Source: Rhizophagus irregularis (lineage: Eukaryota > Glomeromycota > Glomeromycetes > Glomerales > Glomeraceae). Taken from it: DNA of 64,000 nucleotides. Shown in pieces: positions 12,301 to 23,661 of this stretch (positions are counted from its first letter, which is position 1; each line of letters starts with the position of its first letter). A program made the translations under genes and the position numbers. The DNA is taken from positions 2,604,001 to 2,668,000 of the forward strand of contig NC_089455.1 of the NCBI RefSeq assembly GCF_026210795.1, given 5' to 3'. The notes under the pieces were generated by a model. That model ran no database searches. It saw only the letters and a list, made by a program, of their open reading frames with translations, and was not told the origin of the DNA.

Positions 12301-12686
12301 ACGAATAATTTGTATTTTTTTTTTCTCTTAATTCCTGTTAATATAATAATTTGTAGTGATTTTGCGGAATTTTTTTCTTTCTTTCTAATGCTAATGATAG
12401 TTTAATTACTTTAATACATAATTTGAATTTTGAAATTTTGAAATACAAATTAAATTTTAATAAATAAAATAATATTTGTAATTTCGTATATTTGTATATT
12501 ACTATAAAATTTAAAATATAAATGACTTATATCGTGATAAATAGTATAAAAATAAAAAATTTAAATCCGGATTGTTGATTAATCGGATCATCCGGATGAT
12601 CCTATATAATCGGATCAAATCGATTATTATAATTTTGAATGATCGAATAATCGATTGACAATAAATTTGACTGATTCGGACCTCTA
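9379..12686 (+). mobile_element. Structurally complete hAT transposon (hAT-1)
   Basis: A 3308-bp element with terminal inverted repeats TAGAGGTCCGAATC at both ends and a perfect 8-bp target duplication CTAGGAAG (9371-9378 and 12687-12694), the hAT signature. Subterminal regions carry repeated CGGATGATCCG/ATCCGGAT motifs, likely transposase-binding sites. It encodes an unbroken three-exon transposase. It is inserted in the coding region of an older hAT. Identical duplications and an intact gene suggest a recent insertion. Confidence 0.93.
9779..12308 (+). CDS. hAT transposase of hAT-1, 753 aa
   Basis: Transposase that would bind the element's ends and catalyse cut-and-paste transposition with 8-bp duplications. 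Exons 9779-10183, 10290-11784 and 11947-12308 join in phase (405 + 1495 + 362 bases) to an unbroken 753-aa protein. The order is a Ser-rich N-terminus; a BED zinc finger around residues 80-130 (KKSFIWKYF, two Cys, then HLASVH); an RNase-H-like core with YISLTTDLWTSRAKQG, VIAIATDNGANMVKAI, IPCAAHTLQLVIGKGL and DVSTRWNSLFLAWERL; an acidic insertion around residues 480-520; and the C-terminal hAT dimerisation region with WWAEKKQIFPLLSDLARKYL, ATSVPSERLFSDTGN and LLRTMVFLKRNM. The conserved aspartates of TTDLW and ATDNG are present, as is the SERLFS motif. Intron borders are standard GT-AG. Nothing looks broken. Confidence 0.92.
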
Positions 12687-14015
12687 CTAGGAAGTGCTGT
12701 ATGGCTTCACTTTGATAAGAACCCACCATCTGCTCCTGGATACAATGTTTGTAAAATATGCAACAATAAATACAAAATAACATCAAGTGTTAGTACTTTG
12801 AGGAAACATCTTAAAAAACATCAATTAAGAGCACCTACGAAAAATCAAAATGTAATTAAAAAAGTTGATCCTTTTAACGATAATGAACAAAAAATTTATG
12901 ATAAATACCTTGTTGATTGGTTTATTTGCGACCTCCAACCTTTCACCGTTATTGAAAACCATTATTTTAGAGAATTTGTCAATTACTTCTGTCCACGATA
13001 TATTATTCCAGACTGACATAAAGTAAAAGGTAATTTTACTAATTTATCATAAAAAATTTCTAAATAAGATCTAATTATCTACTATTTGAATAGATTTAAT
13101 TGTCAATATATTTACAACTAAAAGAGATACAGTTATCAATGAGCTTCGTAAAATTACAGGAAGGTTTGCATTAACGGCAGATATGTGGACGTCTACAATT
13201 AATCGGGAAGCATTTTTAGAACTTACAATTCATTACGTAGATCTTGATTGGAAATTTAAGAATTTTCTTCTCGACATCATCCCTTTTACAATCAGTCATT
13301 CTGGTACAAATATTGCACAAGAAATAAAGAGAACCCTGGAAGAATTCAATATTTCCAACAAGATTGTTGCACTTACAACAGATAATAAGACCGCTATGTT
13401 AGTTTGTGAAAGGAATATTGCTTCAACTATAGATGACGAATTTTCAGCCATGATCTTTTCACATTACAGATGCGCCGCACACGTCCTAAACTTGGGTGTA
13501 AAGGAAGGATTGAAACTTGTTGATGATTCTATAATAAAGGCGCGTAAATTAATGAATTGTATTAAAAATTCAACCCGCCTATGTGATAATCTTCACCTCT
13601 TGTGTGATTTAAAGAAAATCAAATATCTTAAACCTATTATTGATATAGAAACGCGCTGGAATTCTACTCACCACATGGTAAGGCGTTTGGAGGCACTTGA
13701 ACTAGCATTAATTTTATTAGTAGCTGATAATTGACATATTAATGTCTTTTACCCAGATGAAGATGATTGGGCTATCATTAAAGTAAATGAATAATAATAT
13801 TACTAAATTTTATATAATATTAATTTTATATAATATTTCTAATTACTACCATTACTTTTAAAATAGGAAACACTCTTACTTCTTGAACCTTTAGAAAAAG
13901 CTACCAAGTATTTGTCAGCATCATCATATCCGAGATTTGACTTTGTTGTTCAATAAATTACTGTCGTTAGTAATAATTTGTTTTAGTACCATTTTCAATC
14001 TAATTATTGAATCCA

Positions 14016-15305
14016 CTAAATCGCTGGCAGTTTTTTATCACGTTTACAATACAACTTTATATCTTCTCTACAAATATTATTTTCTTTGATGAGTTGTGTA
14101 AGTTTTATGCCAGCTTGGTGAGAACTTTTAAAAAATGAGCTTAAAATATTGACCTTTCGCAATAAATGATTGCTAAAACTTTCTTTAACAATATCGCATA
14201 TGATTAGATTTACTGCATGTGCGATACATCTAACATTTTTGATATTAGGATACTTTTCTTGAAGTATCACACGTGCATTTTATATATTTGCGATGTTATC
14301 AAATACAATCACTGATATTTTAGTTGATCCAATTTTTTCAATTATTTCGCCAACTATTTGCGCTATGTAATTAGCCATATGAGAGTTTTCAGATAAATCA
14401 ACAAATTTGTATAGATACTTTTCCTTTGTGGGAGACATGATAACGAAGTTCCAAATTGAACGATAAGTAGGAGAGATCCAACTATTGAAAACTGAATTAT
14501 AAGTTATAACAATATTATTTTTAAATTATGTATTAAAAATATTATTTAAAGAAAAGTATATTAACAAACCTAATATTAAATTAGCTTCATTTTCAATGAC
14601 AGTCGTTACAGTCGAATTTACCAATACTAATTTCCTTTCAAGTAATTGATTTGACAAGAATTCTTTGGTTGGCAACTCATATGCAGAATTGAGTTCCTTT
14701 ACAAAGTTAACAAAAAATGGATATTCAATTATCTGAAACTAAATGCTACATATGACAAAAAATTTAGCTAAAGCACGATTAATTCTTATTACTCTAGCAT
14801 CAGAGATCTTTGTAGAATCATGATAATCTGTCATAGTTAGTTGATTATTGGCAATTATTTTTCTTTTTTTATTGGTTTTATCTTGTTCTAACACTTTACT
14901 TAAATATCTTCTGACAACAGACGCTAGAGCTTCTAAACAGTGATTGGTGAGGTGCTCTTCAAGTTTTGAAACATCACCTTTTTGGCCAGAAAAAATTACA
15001 ATATTTACAGATGAGTTTTAACGCAGCTAAAACTGCAGCTTTGCCACAGTTTATATGACTTCAGATAAATATTACACCAGTTTCAGATAAATATTTAGTC
15101 ATTATAAATTTAGATTTGCTGAGATTTCAGTTGATCCAACCATTTTCACTTCTTTGTATTAATTATTTAAAATGCGTATCATGCTACAAGTGGTCTGATA
15201 TTTTTCTGAACTAATATGACTTTCTCTAGTAATATCTTTTCAAATAGAACTAAGTGGCTTTCTTCCTTTATTTTTATTTTTTTCTGAGTCTAAAGTGCTG
15301 GTCAT
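14016..15305 (-). pseudogene. Decayed third hAT transposase (hAT-3)
   Basis: The minus strand starts MTSTLDSEKNKNKGRKPLS at 15305, then has a damaged zinc-finger/BED-like region with LEEHLTNHCLEALASVVRRY. After it come TDYHDSTKISDARVIRIN, INRALAKFF, the YNSVFNSWISPTYRSIWNF and FVDLSENSHMANYIAQIV segments, and the core VRCIAHAVNLIICDIVKESF. These follow the order of hAT transposases with a DUF659-type middle domain. There are several stops and frame changes, and no C-terminal dimerisation region before hAT-2 sequence begins. Its termini were not identified. Confidence 0.7.
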
Positions 15306-16035
15306 AATGAAATTTTTTTTTTATTTTGTATGTATTTAAGTAAAGAAAGTAATGTGGGACGAACACAAAATAATTTAAACTATCCATAATGGATATCATA
15401 TGACATGAGTCAATTTCAGAATCTGGATAGGACCCTGAACAATATATATAAAGGTAGGTTTTGAGTTTGCTTAACCAATATATAAAAATTTTTCCTATGT
15501 GAGATTTATTATTGCTTATTTGATAACATAATTTTTAAATAGTCAGATATAATTATGCGTAGCAGAATATTAAATTATTAATAGTCAGATATATATTTGC
15601 GTAGCAAAATAGATTTTTTTAATATATATATATAATATAATATATATTTACATTTTTCACATTAAAAAAATTTAATAAAATATGTAAACAAAATTATAAA
15701 TATGTTTGTGTAAAAAAAATTTACTATTTTTAATACAAAGAATAAGTTAATTGTATACGTAATACAGGAATCATTTTTAGACGTAATTGTATAACGTGTT
15801 TTTGATAAAACAAATACACGTCCGCAACTCCGCATAACATTAAAATTATAAATCATATATGCAGTTCATGTAACAGTAAAATAATCTATATATTAAAAAT
15901 CATTGACGGTGTCACGTGGCGTAACGTTTAGACTACCCGTATAAATAAACTTTGAATTGTATGACGCATTTTTCATTGGTCGAATTATCACGTGATGTTA
16001 CACAAAGTCCTAAAAAGGAAATTTTGTCGCCTGGA

Positions 16036-16460
16036 AAAATTCGAAGTTTTGGGTTATACAAGAATCCAAAAAAGGAAATTAATTTGCCGATCACTTAATT
16101 CCGGCCGAAGCTATAACTTTTTATTACTCCAAGTTTTGGGTTACACACAAATCCAAAGAAGGAAATTAATTTGCCGATCACTTAATTCCGGCCGAAGCTA
16201 TAACTTTTTATTACTCCAAGTTTTGGGTTACACACAAATCCAAAGAAGGAAATTAATTTGCCGATCACCTAATTCCGGCCGAAGCTATAACTTTTTATTA
16301 CTCCAAGTTTTGGGTTACACACAAATCCAAAGAAGGAAATTAATTTGCCGATCACTTAATTCCGGCCGAAGCTATAACTTTTTATTACTTCGTTTTGGAT
16401 TAGTCAAGAATCCAAAAAAGGAAATTAATTTACCGATCACTTAATTTCAGCTGAAACTAT
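16036..16460 (+). repeat. 87-bp tandem array in Helitron 5' region
   Basis: Nearly five copies of a unit containing GGAAATTAATTTGCCGATCA, TTCCGGCCGAAGCTATAAC and TTTTGGGTTACACACAAATCC. The GGAAATT anchor recurs at 16074, 16161, 16248 and 16335 (exact 87-bp period) and at 16420 (85 bp). Because 87 is a multiple of three, it creates a spurious repetitive open frame (15992-16444). Diverged GGAAATTT units also occur in Helitron-2, so the array is a Helitron subterminal feature. Confidence 0.92.
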
Positions 16461-16789
16461 AGGTTATCATGAAAATTGAGGCTTTGGCTACGCAACAATA
16501 CAAAAATGGAAAGTATTATAATGATCACTTAACTCTGGCTGGAATTACCATATTTGTATAAATATACAATCATAATTTGTTATTATAAGTCAAAATTGTA
16601 TACACTTTTAGTAATTTTTTATCATTAAAAATCAATATTGATAATTTTTTTTTTAAAATCCTTTTTAAATACATTTGAAACATCTAACTACTTTTTTCTA
16701 AAAAGTTTTTAAATTTGTTTAAAACTTCTAAACTTCTAACCAAATTTTTCTTAAAAGGTTTTAAATTTTATAATATTATAATATACAAT

Positions 16790-19700
16790 ATGAATATGAA
16801 TCGTGAAGTTTTTAAAGAACGTCAAAGAATTCTTAATGCTGAACGTCAACAACATTTTCGTAATCAAAATCAAAAGTGTCCAAGTGAAAAGAAAAATATA
16901 CCCATAACACGACCAACTAAAAAAACAAAAAAAGTTGGTAATGAAGTTAACCAAGCTAGCAGGTCCCGCACGTATATTTATGTTAGGTTTTACAGGATTA
17001 GAACGCCATTTACTAGGTCAAATGAATCATAGATGTGGCAAATGTGGAGCTATGATGTGGATTGATGAAACAGTAAATAAGTCATCAAAATCACCAGTAT
17101 TTACCATATGCTGTGCAAATGGAAAAGTCATACTTCCCCTTCTTCAAGAATTACCTTATCCTCTTAATATACTTCTTCTTGAGAATAATCCACATTCACG
17201 TTTATTCCAGTAGAATATTCGCATGTACAATTCTGCTTTATCTTTTACATCTTTGGGAGCAAATATTGACCATCAAATTACTGGTGCAGGTGGTGTTTAC
17301 ACTTTTAGAATTCATGGTGAAATATATAAAGTAGAATAGATGCTTTATTCACCGTTTAATCTGAAAACCTCCACCATTGCTTTTGCCCAAATTTACATTT
17401 ATGATACTGACCATGAAATTAATAATAGATTAAGTGTAATACCTAACCTTGATTTTAATATTCTTATTGAACTTCAACAAATGCTACATGAAATCAATCC
17501 ATATGTTAATATCTTTCATCAAGCTGGACAATTGCTAAGAAATGATCCATTATTAGATTTAAGATTAGCAATAATTGATAATAGAACAAGAGATTCATGA
17601 CGGTATAATACACCAAGTGCATCAGAAGTAGCAGCTATTATGATAGGAAATGGACAAGAAACAGAAAATCAAAATCGTGATATAATATTACGATCACGTG
17701 AAGATGGAATACAACAAATTTCTGAGATTCATCGTGCTTATGCAGCACTTCATTATGTTCTTATGTTTCCAAGAGGAGAAGATGGATAGCACCCAAACAT
17801 TCCTATACATAATAATGAATCTACTAATGATGAGGATATATCTGAGTTTAGTGATGAAAATGAATTGAATACATCAGATAAAAAAAGTATAAGTGCAATG
17901 AATTATGTTTCATATCGCCTTCAAGTTGGACGACCTGAAGAAGCAATAACTTTACATTACTATGGACGACTATTTCAACAATAGATTGTTGATATGTATA
18001 CAGTAGTTGAAAAAATGCAGTTAAATTATGTAAAATTTAATCAAAAAAGTATATGTGCAGAATTATATAATGGTCCCAGGATGCTATAATTTCAGGTGAT
18101 GATGCATCAAATGTAGGACAGCGGATTATAGTACCTTCAAGTTTTACTGGTGGACCTCGACAAATGCATAAGTTATATTAAGATGGGATGGCTATTGTAA
18201 GAGTATTTGGTAAACACGATTTATTTATCACTATAACATGTAACCCAAAATGGCCTGAAATTACTGAAGCTCTTCTTCCAAATCAAAATGCACAAGATCG
18301 TCCTGATTTAATAAGTTGTGTCTTTAATATGAAGCTAAAATCAATATTAAATGATATCTTAAAAAAAGACATTTTTGGAAAAGTCATAGCTTATTTAAAT
18401 ACAATAGAATTTCAGAAGCGTGGTTTACCTCATGCTCATCTTCTTCTTATTCTTGCTCGAGAATATAAACCTAAAACTGTTGATGATTATAATGCCATTA
18501 TATCTGCAGAAATCCCTGATAAACATAGTAATCCTAATACTTTTAATATAGTCAAAAAGTCAATGATGCATGGACCCTGTAGTACGCTTATATCAAACTC
18601 TCCATGTATGAAAGATGGAAAATGTTCTAAAAGATATCCACGAAATTTTCAAGAACATACTACAGAAAATATGGATGGTTATCCTATATATAGACGTAGA
18701 AATGATGGTTGAACTGTAGAAGTTAAAGGAATTCAGTTGGATAATCGTTGGGTAGTTCCATATAATCCTTATCTTACGACTAAATATGACTGTCATATTA
18801 ATGTAGAAATTTGTTCATTAATTACAGCCATTAAATACCTTTTTAAGTATGTTTATAAAGGTCATGATCATGCTACTGTAGAGATTAGTGGAGGTGGTAA
18901 TACAAATCAAATAAATAATAATGAAATAAGCTTATACCTTGATGCACGTTATATTTCAGCATCAGAGGCCACTTGGAGAATATTTCATTATCGATTGCAT
19001 AATGAAAAGCCAGATATTATACAACTATCTGTTCATCTTCCAGGTCAACATAGAGTATTATTTCAAGGTAATGAACGTTTAGAAGATATATTAACCCGTT
19101 CAGCAGAAGAAAAAACTATTCTTACAGCATGGTTTCATGCTAATACTAAATATCCACATGCAAGAAGATTAACATATGCAGAATTTCCATCTCAATGGGT
19201 TTATAATAAAAAAACTAAAGAATGGAAGCCACGTCAACGGGGTAATTCAATAGGTCACATATATTTTATCCATCCTGTAGCAGGAGAAAAATATTACCTA
19301 AGAATGTTACTTAATGTAGTTCGTGATTCAACATCTTTTGAAAATATTCGTACAGTAAATGGAATATTTTATCATACTTTTAAAGAAGCATGTATTGCAT
19401 TAAATCTGTTGCAAGATAATGAAGAGTGGAATCAATATTTGCAAGAGGCAAGTCAAGTGCAAGGTGGAGCACAACTGCGTAAACTATTTGCAACCATTCT
19501 TTTATTTTGTGAACCAACAAGACCTAAAATACTTTGGGAAAAGCATATTTTTGCTCTTAGTGATGATATTTTACATTAAGTTCGTCATAATTCTAATAAT
19601 ATGACACTCGAACTTACAGATGATGATATACATAATAGGGCTTTACATCATTTACAAGTCATTTTAAGTAAAAATGGACGACTTCTTACTAAGTTTCCAA

Positions 19701-21334
19701 ATATGCCTATTCCACCTGCCATTTTTAATGATGAAAGTAATCGTTTAATTAGAGAAGAGCAGGAATATGATATTGAAGAACTTTTAAAACTTGCAAAAGA
19801 TGATTTTTCAAGTTTAAATACAGAACAACGGGCTATTTTTGATGAAGTTATTAAGACAGTAGAAACTAAAACTCCTGCTATTTTTTTTGTGAATGGTCCA
19901 GGAGGAACTGGAAAAAACTTTTTTATATAGGTAAAAATTATTTTATCTTTTATTAGTTAATAATTACATATATTATAGATTGATTTTAATTTTAATTATA
20001 TATATATACATATATATAGCAATTTACTTGCAAAAGTCCGTTTAGAGAAGCGTATTGCTATTGCTGTAGCATCTTCAGGTATTGCTGCTCTTCTTTTACC
20101 AGGCGGTCGAACTGCACATTCCTGTTTTAAGATACCTCTTGAAATACATGAAGATTCTACCTGTGCTGTAAAACATGGTTCTGATTTAGCTTTACTTTTG
20201 CAAGTTACACAGCTTATCATTTAGGATGAAGCCCCAATGGTTCATCGACATGCATTTGAAGCTGTAGATAGAATGTTAAGAGATATTATGAAAGCTGTAG
20301 ATTTATCCTTGGAAAACCAACCATTTGGAGGTAAAGTAGTGATATTTGGAGGTGATTTTCGTTAGATACTTCCAGTAGTAATAAAGGGAAGTTGTGAAGA
20401 TATTGTAGGATCTTGCTTACGACGATCAGCATTGTGGAAATATGTGAAATTAATGACATTAAAAACTAATAAGTGTCTTCTTCGTACTGTAAATGAGCCA
20501 GATGCTATTGAACAAGAAGAATTTGCCAATTGATTATTAAAAGTTGGAGAAGGTCAAATTCCTACTATTGATGGATTAGCAAATAATATTATTCAACTTC
20601 CAAATGATATTGTTTTACAATCACAGAACATCAATGATCTTATTCAATTGATTTATCCAAATCTATCTATTAATTCAAATCCTAAATATTTGGTTGAACG
20701 AGCAATACTTACACCAAAAAATGTAGATGTATATTCAGTTAATACAATTATTATGGATCAATTTCCTGGTGAAGCAGTTGAATATCTTAGTGCTGATGCA
20801 ATAGAAGAACAATCAAATTCAGAATATCAGTATCCCATTGAGTTTTTAAATTCCATAACAATTGGTGGACTTCCACCTCATAAATTAGTATTAAAAAAAG
20901 GATCTCCAATTCTATTATTACGAAATATTAGTCCATCAGATGGCCTGTGTAATGGGACAAGGTTAGTTTGTTGTTCTTTTCAGAAGAATGTTATTGAGGC
21001 AGAAATTATTACTGGAAAACATGCTGGAAAATGTGCTTTTCTTCCACATGTTACCCTGTCTCCTACAAATGCTACTTTACCTTTTACTTTTAAGCGTCGT
21101 CAATTTCCAATACAACCAGCTTTTGTAATGACTATTAATAAGTCACAGGGTTAAACATTAAATTGGGTTGGATTATATCTTCCAACTCCTGTATTTGCTC
21201 ATGGACAATTTTATGTTGCCTGTTCAAGGGTAACAACAAAAAAAAATTTAAAGATAATTACCACTAAAGATGATAATAGAAATTTAATAAATTGTACTTA
21301 TAATATTATATATCTAGAAGTTTTCAATAGTTAG
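16790..21334 (+). pseudogene. Helitron Rep/PIF1-type helicase, broken
   Basis: This is the RepHel protein of rolling-circle transposons. In order: an N-terminal basic region with a Cys-type zinc finger (HRCGKCGAMMWIDE, TICCANGKV near 17028-17130); the Helitron N domain (YAALHYVLMFPRGEDG, NYVSYRLQVG, FTGGPRQMHKLY); the HUH Rep core (LFITITCNPKWPEI near 18220, and RGLPHAHLLLIL near 18420); and the PIF1-like helicase with Walker A NGPGGTGK near 19890, DEAPM near 20225, GGDFR near 20350 and MTINKSQG near 21130. About a dozen in-frame stops are present. Many fall where the family has Gln, Trp or Arg, such as the codons after GGDFR (20363-20365), before DEAPM (20222-20224) and after NKSQG (21152-21154), consistent with C-to-T or G-to-A transitions. 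A 90-bp AT-rich intron-like gap (about 19930-20020) follows the Walker A motif. Not functional. Confidence 0.88.
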
Positions 21335-22151
21335 AAATTATAGTAATACTAAAAATTGTAGAAATAAATGTAAAATGTAAATTTATTTATATAGTTTATT
21401 ATTTTTTATATATAGATTTATTTTACATTATAATTATTATTATATATATAAAGTAAAGAATAGAATGTTGATGTAGTCAACAGGTACTACTAGTATATAT
21501 TAAAAATAAGAGCAACGGGTGGGTGGAAAAGGAAAAATAAGTGGTTTTCTGTTTTTTTATAATTTTACACTATAATTTTTGTAATAATCAATAAAAGTTA
21601 TTTCATTTTTACTTAGAAAATTTTTTAAAATATTTTTTTTGACAAATTTTACAGTAAATTTTAAAAATAAAAATTCCGCGTATTGGTGGCGTTACAAAAA
21701 ACATGAATAAATCCATAAATATCTATTCAATTATAATAAAAATTTATATGTAAATAGATTCGAACCTGCTGAACAACTATACATAAGAAGGTTTTGGATG
21801 TTTTCTTTGACTAAAGTGCCTAAATTACGCTCTGAAGTCACAGAACAGATATACGAAATATTAATAAGAAACATTTATAAGTTGTAATATTACAAAAAAA
21901 TAATAATAACTTTATCCATACATTATTTCAAAAATTTTTGTTTTTTTAGTTTTTTTTATATACATATTTTATAAAAAAAATTATATATAAATATATATAT
22001 GTCATAAAATAAATTGCTTAGCAGTGTAAAAAATTTATGGATTAGATAAAAGTTTGCTTAATAGACATGAAAAATATTTGCTTATTGACCTTAGTAAATT
22101 TTGAATTTTTTATCTGACCTATATATATATTGTTTGGGGTCCTATCTGGAT

Positions 22152-23661
22152 TAAAAGCTTGGGTAATGGTAATATAAATAAAAAATAAAAAAAAACCAAA
22201 AGTAACCTTTGAAGATCATAAGATTATCGTTAAAATGTTGTATTCAAATATGATTGGTTGTGATCATGTAGTGACTTACATTGTGCTATTAGAGCATTAT
22301 GCCAAAATTATACTGAAATGCTGAAATGGTTTCAGAATTTTGGTAGTTTCAGCTGTTTTTAGCATTTTTAGTTGCTTGCCAAAACCTAGTTTTGGCAGTT
22401 TTGGCGTACTAAAACTCCTTAGTTTTGGTAAGCAACCTTAGCTGATAATAAAGACCTTTGTCATCCAAATCTCAGGATTTAATGATTAATCCAATTCATC
22501 CATCTACTATTAATTTGTGATGTATAGCTTGATCCAATATTAAAAAATACTAACCCTCCTGTAATAAAGCAATCAGTTAAAAAAATATTAGGTCTGAAAA
22601 TGTATTAGATGTGCGAAGCAATTTAGCCAAAACAGAGTTCAGGTTTAATTTAGCCGATACATGTTGATTGAACTAAGCATAATTATAACTAATATATATT
22701 TGTGCAATGTCCAATATTTCAGTTAGATTGCAAAGAATGTAAATTGAAGTCATGTGACCCCATTCCTATTAACCAAGAAAAAATTTTGTGAATAGGCACA
22801 GTAGACTTCTATGTAAATGCCTACAGCTGACACTTTTATTTATTCACTTTCTTCTGATTATTCTGATTCGCATTATATGCATTATATGCTCATTCACTTT
22901 CCTGAAAAGCCAAAAAACCTGATATAGTTAGCTTGATACGAAGTTAGAAAAATATGTTCTTTCAGTAAGAATTTTTCTGGCGCATTTCAGGTGATCGATC
23001 TCACATGATGAAGTTACTATACTATGCATATTATATTTTGCAGATATAATCCACTGCACATGATATGGGTTAAATCTTACCCTGTAAAAAATCTGATCTG
23101 TGTTTTATCTTTTCATGCTTTTTATAAATGTATCATTTTCATGGAATTAATAACCTCAAATCATGAAAATTTTCATCTCGCTAACACGAATATCTGTGAA
23201 TGTATCATTTTCACAGAATTTTTACAGAAGACATGAAGAAATAATGGAAATATTCAGATAAAAATTTTTTATAGGGTCGGCAAGAATTTTCCTGATATCA
23301 TCAGACCTCTCACATGACTATTTTTACTTCGCTTACGCCTCTACTGCTATACTTTTGACCTGGGTGCAAAACTTTATTTTAAACACAATATGTTTTGAGT
23401 TCACAAATGCAGTAAATAATGAATATTTTGCAATGATGTGCACAATTTTTTTTTTTTGCATTAAATAACTAAGCTGTGCATTTCAAATACAAATTATTTA
23501 ATAATCAGCAAAGATAATTATCAAGCATAAATCGATCAAAATGTGTCATATAAACTAAATCAGTGATGCTTCTTCCTTGAGCTCTTCTTTTTCTTACGTT
23601 TCTTTTAACAGGAAAGGTATAGTGTTCGAGTGATGTTGAAAGAAAATAAATATAAAAATTT
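22152..23661. other. Intergenic DNA with a small inverted repeat
   Basis: No convincing gene. At 22369-22438 an inverted repeat (TTGCTTGCCAAAACC against GTTTTGGTAAGCAA) sits in TTTTGG-rich sequence that resembles a small MITE. One copy of the dispersed GCGCATTTCAGGTGATCGAT motif lies near 22980-23000, and a partly related GGTCGGCAAGAATTTTCC near 23275. The 70-aa frame at 23024-23236 is low-complexity and not supported. Confidence 0.5.

Larger units (their letters stand above)
9194..13956 (+). pseudogene. Older hAT transposase gene (hAT-2), interrupted by hAT-1
   Basis: The gene starts MGDSEKTISDEEFNPEQDD and reaches GSLDIPDTLGS, where hAT-1 (9379-12686) is inserted. It resumes after the 8-bp duplication with SAVWLHFDKNPPSAPGYN and a BED-type zinc finger (VCKICNNKYKITSSVSTLRK, HLKKH). 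Further pieces match hAT core motifs: RFALTADMWTSTINRE, VALTTDNKTAMLV, RCAAHVLNLGVKEGLK and ETRWNSTHHMVRRLEAL. Several in-frame stops and at least one likely intron (about 13030-13140) are visible. The C-terminal dimerisation region is missing: the relic ends around 13956, where a third, oppositely oriented hAT begins. It is clearly inactive. The family call is firm; exon limits are approximate. Confidence 0.8.
15885..21493 (+). mobile_element. Helitron-1, 5.6-kb autonomous-type, decayed
   Basis: The 5' end is TCTATATATTAAAAATC and the 3' end is CTAG (21490-21493), preceded 8 bases upstream by a hairpin TGTTGA-TGTAG-TCAACA. The element lies between A (15884) and T (21494), the canonical Helitron target. 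It encodes a Rep/PIF1-type helicase (16790-21334) with many stops, and its 5' part carries an 87-bp tandem array. Termini are shared with the 354-bp Helitron-2 at 45844-46197. It inserted into a non-autonomous hAT. The helicase decay suggests it is not recent. Confidence 0.93.
15429..22143. mobile_element. Non-autonomous hAT, host of the Helitron
   Basis: Both ends read AGGACCC-(T/C)(G/A)AACAATATATATA inward and are flanked by a perfect 8-bp duplication ATCTGGAT (15421-15428 and 22144-22151), the hAT pattern. After subtracting the Helitron (15885-21493) the element is about 1.1 kb, AT-rich and without a transposase frame. A repeated subterminal motif TAGTCAGATATA..TGCGTAGCA occurs twice near 15540-15610. 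Confidence 0.82.

Noticed and set aside
15992-16444. Repetitive 150-aa protein or CRISPR-like array
   Set aside because: It is the 87-bp tandem array of Helitron-1; units are contiguous without unique spacers and the frame is a by-product of a period divisible by three.
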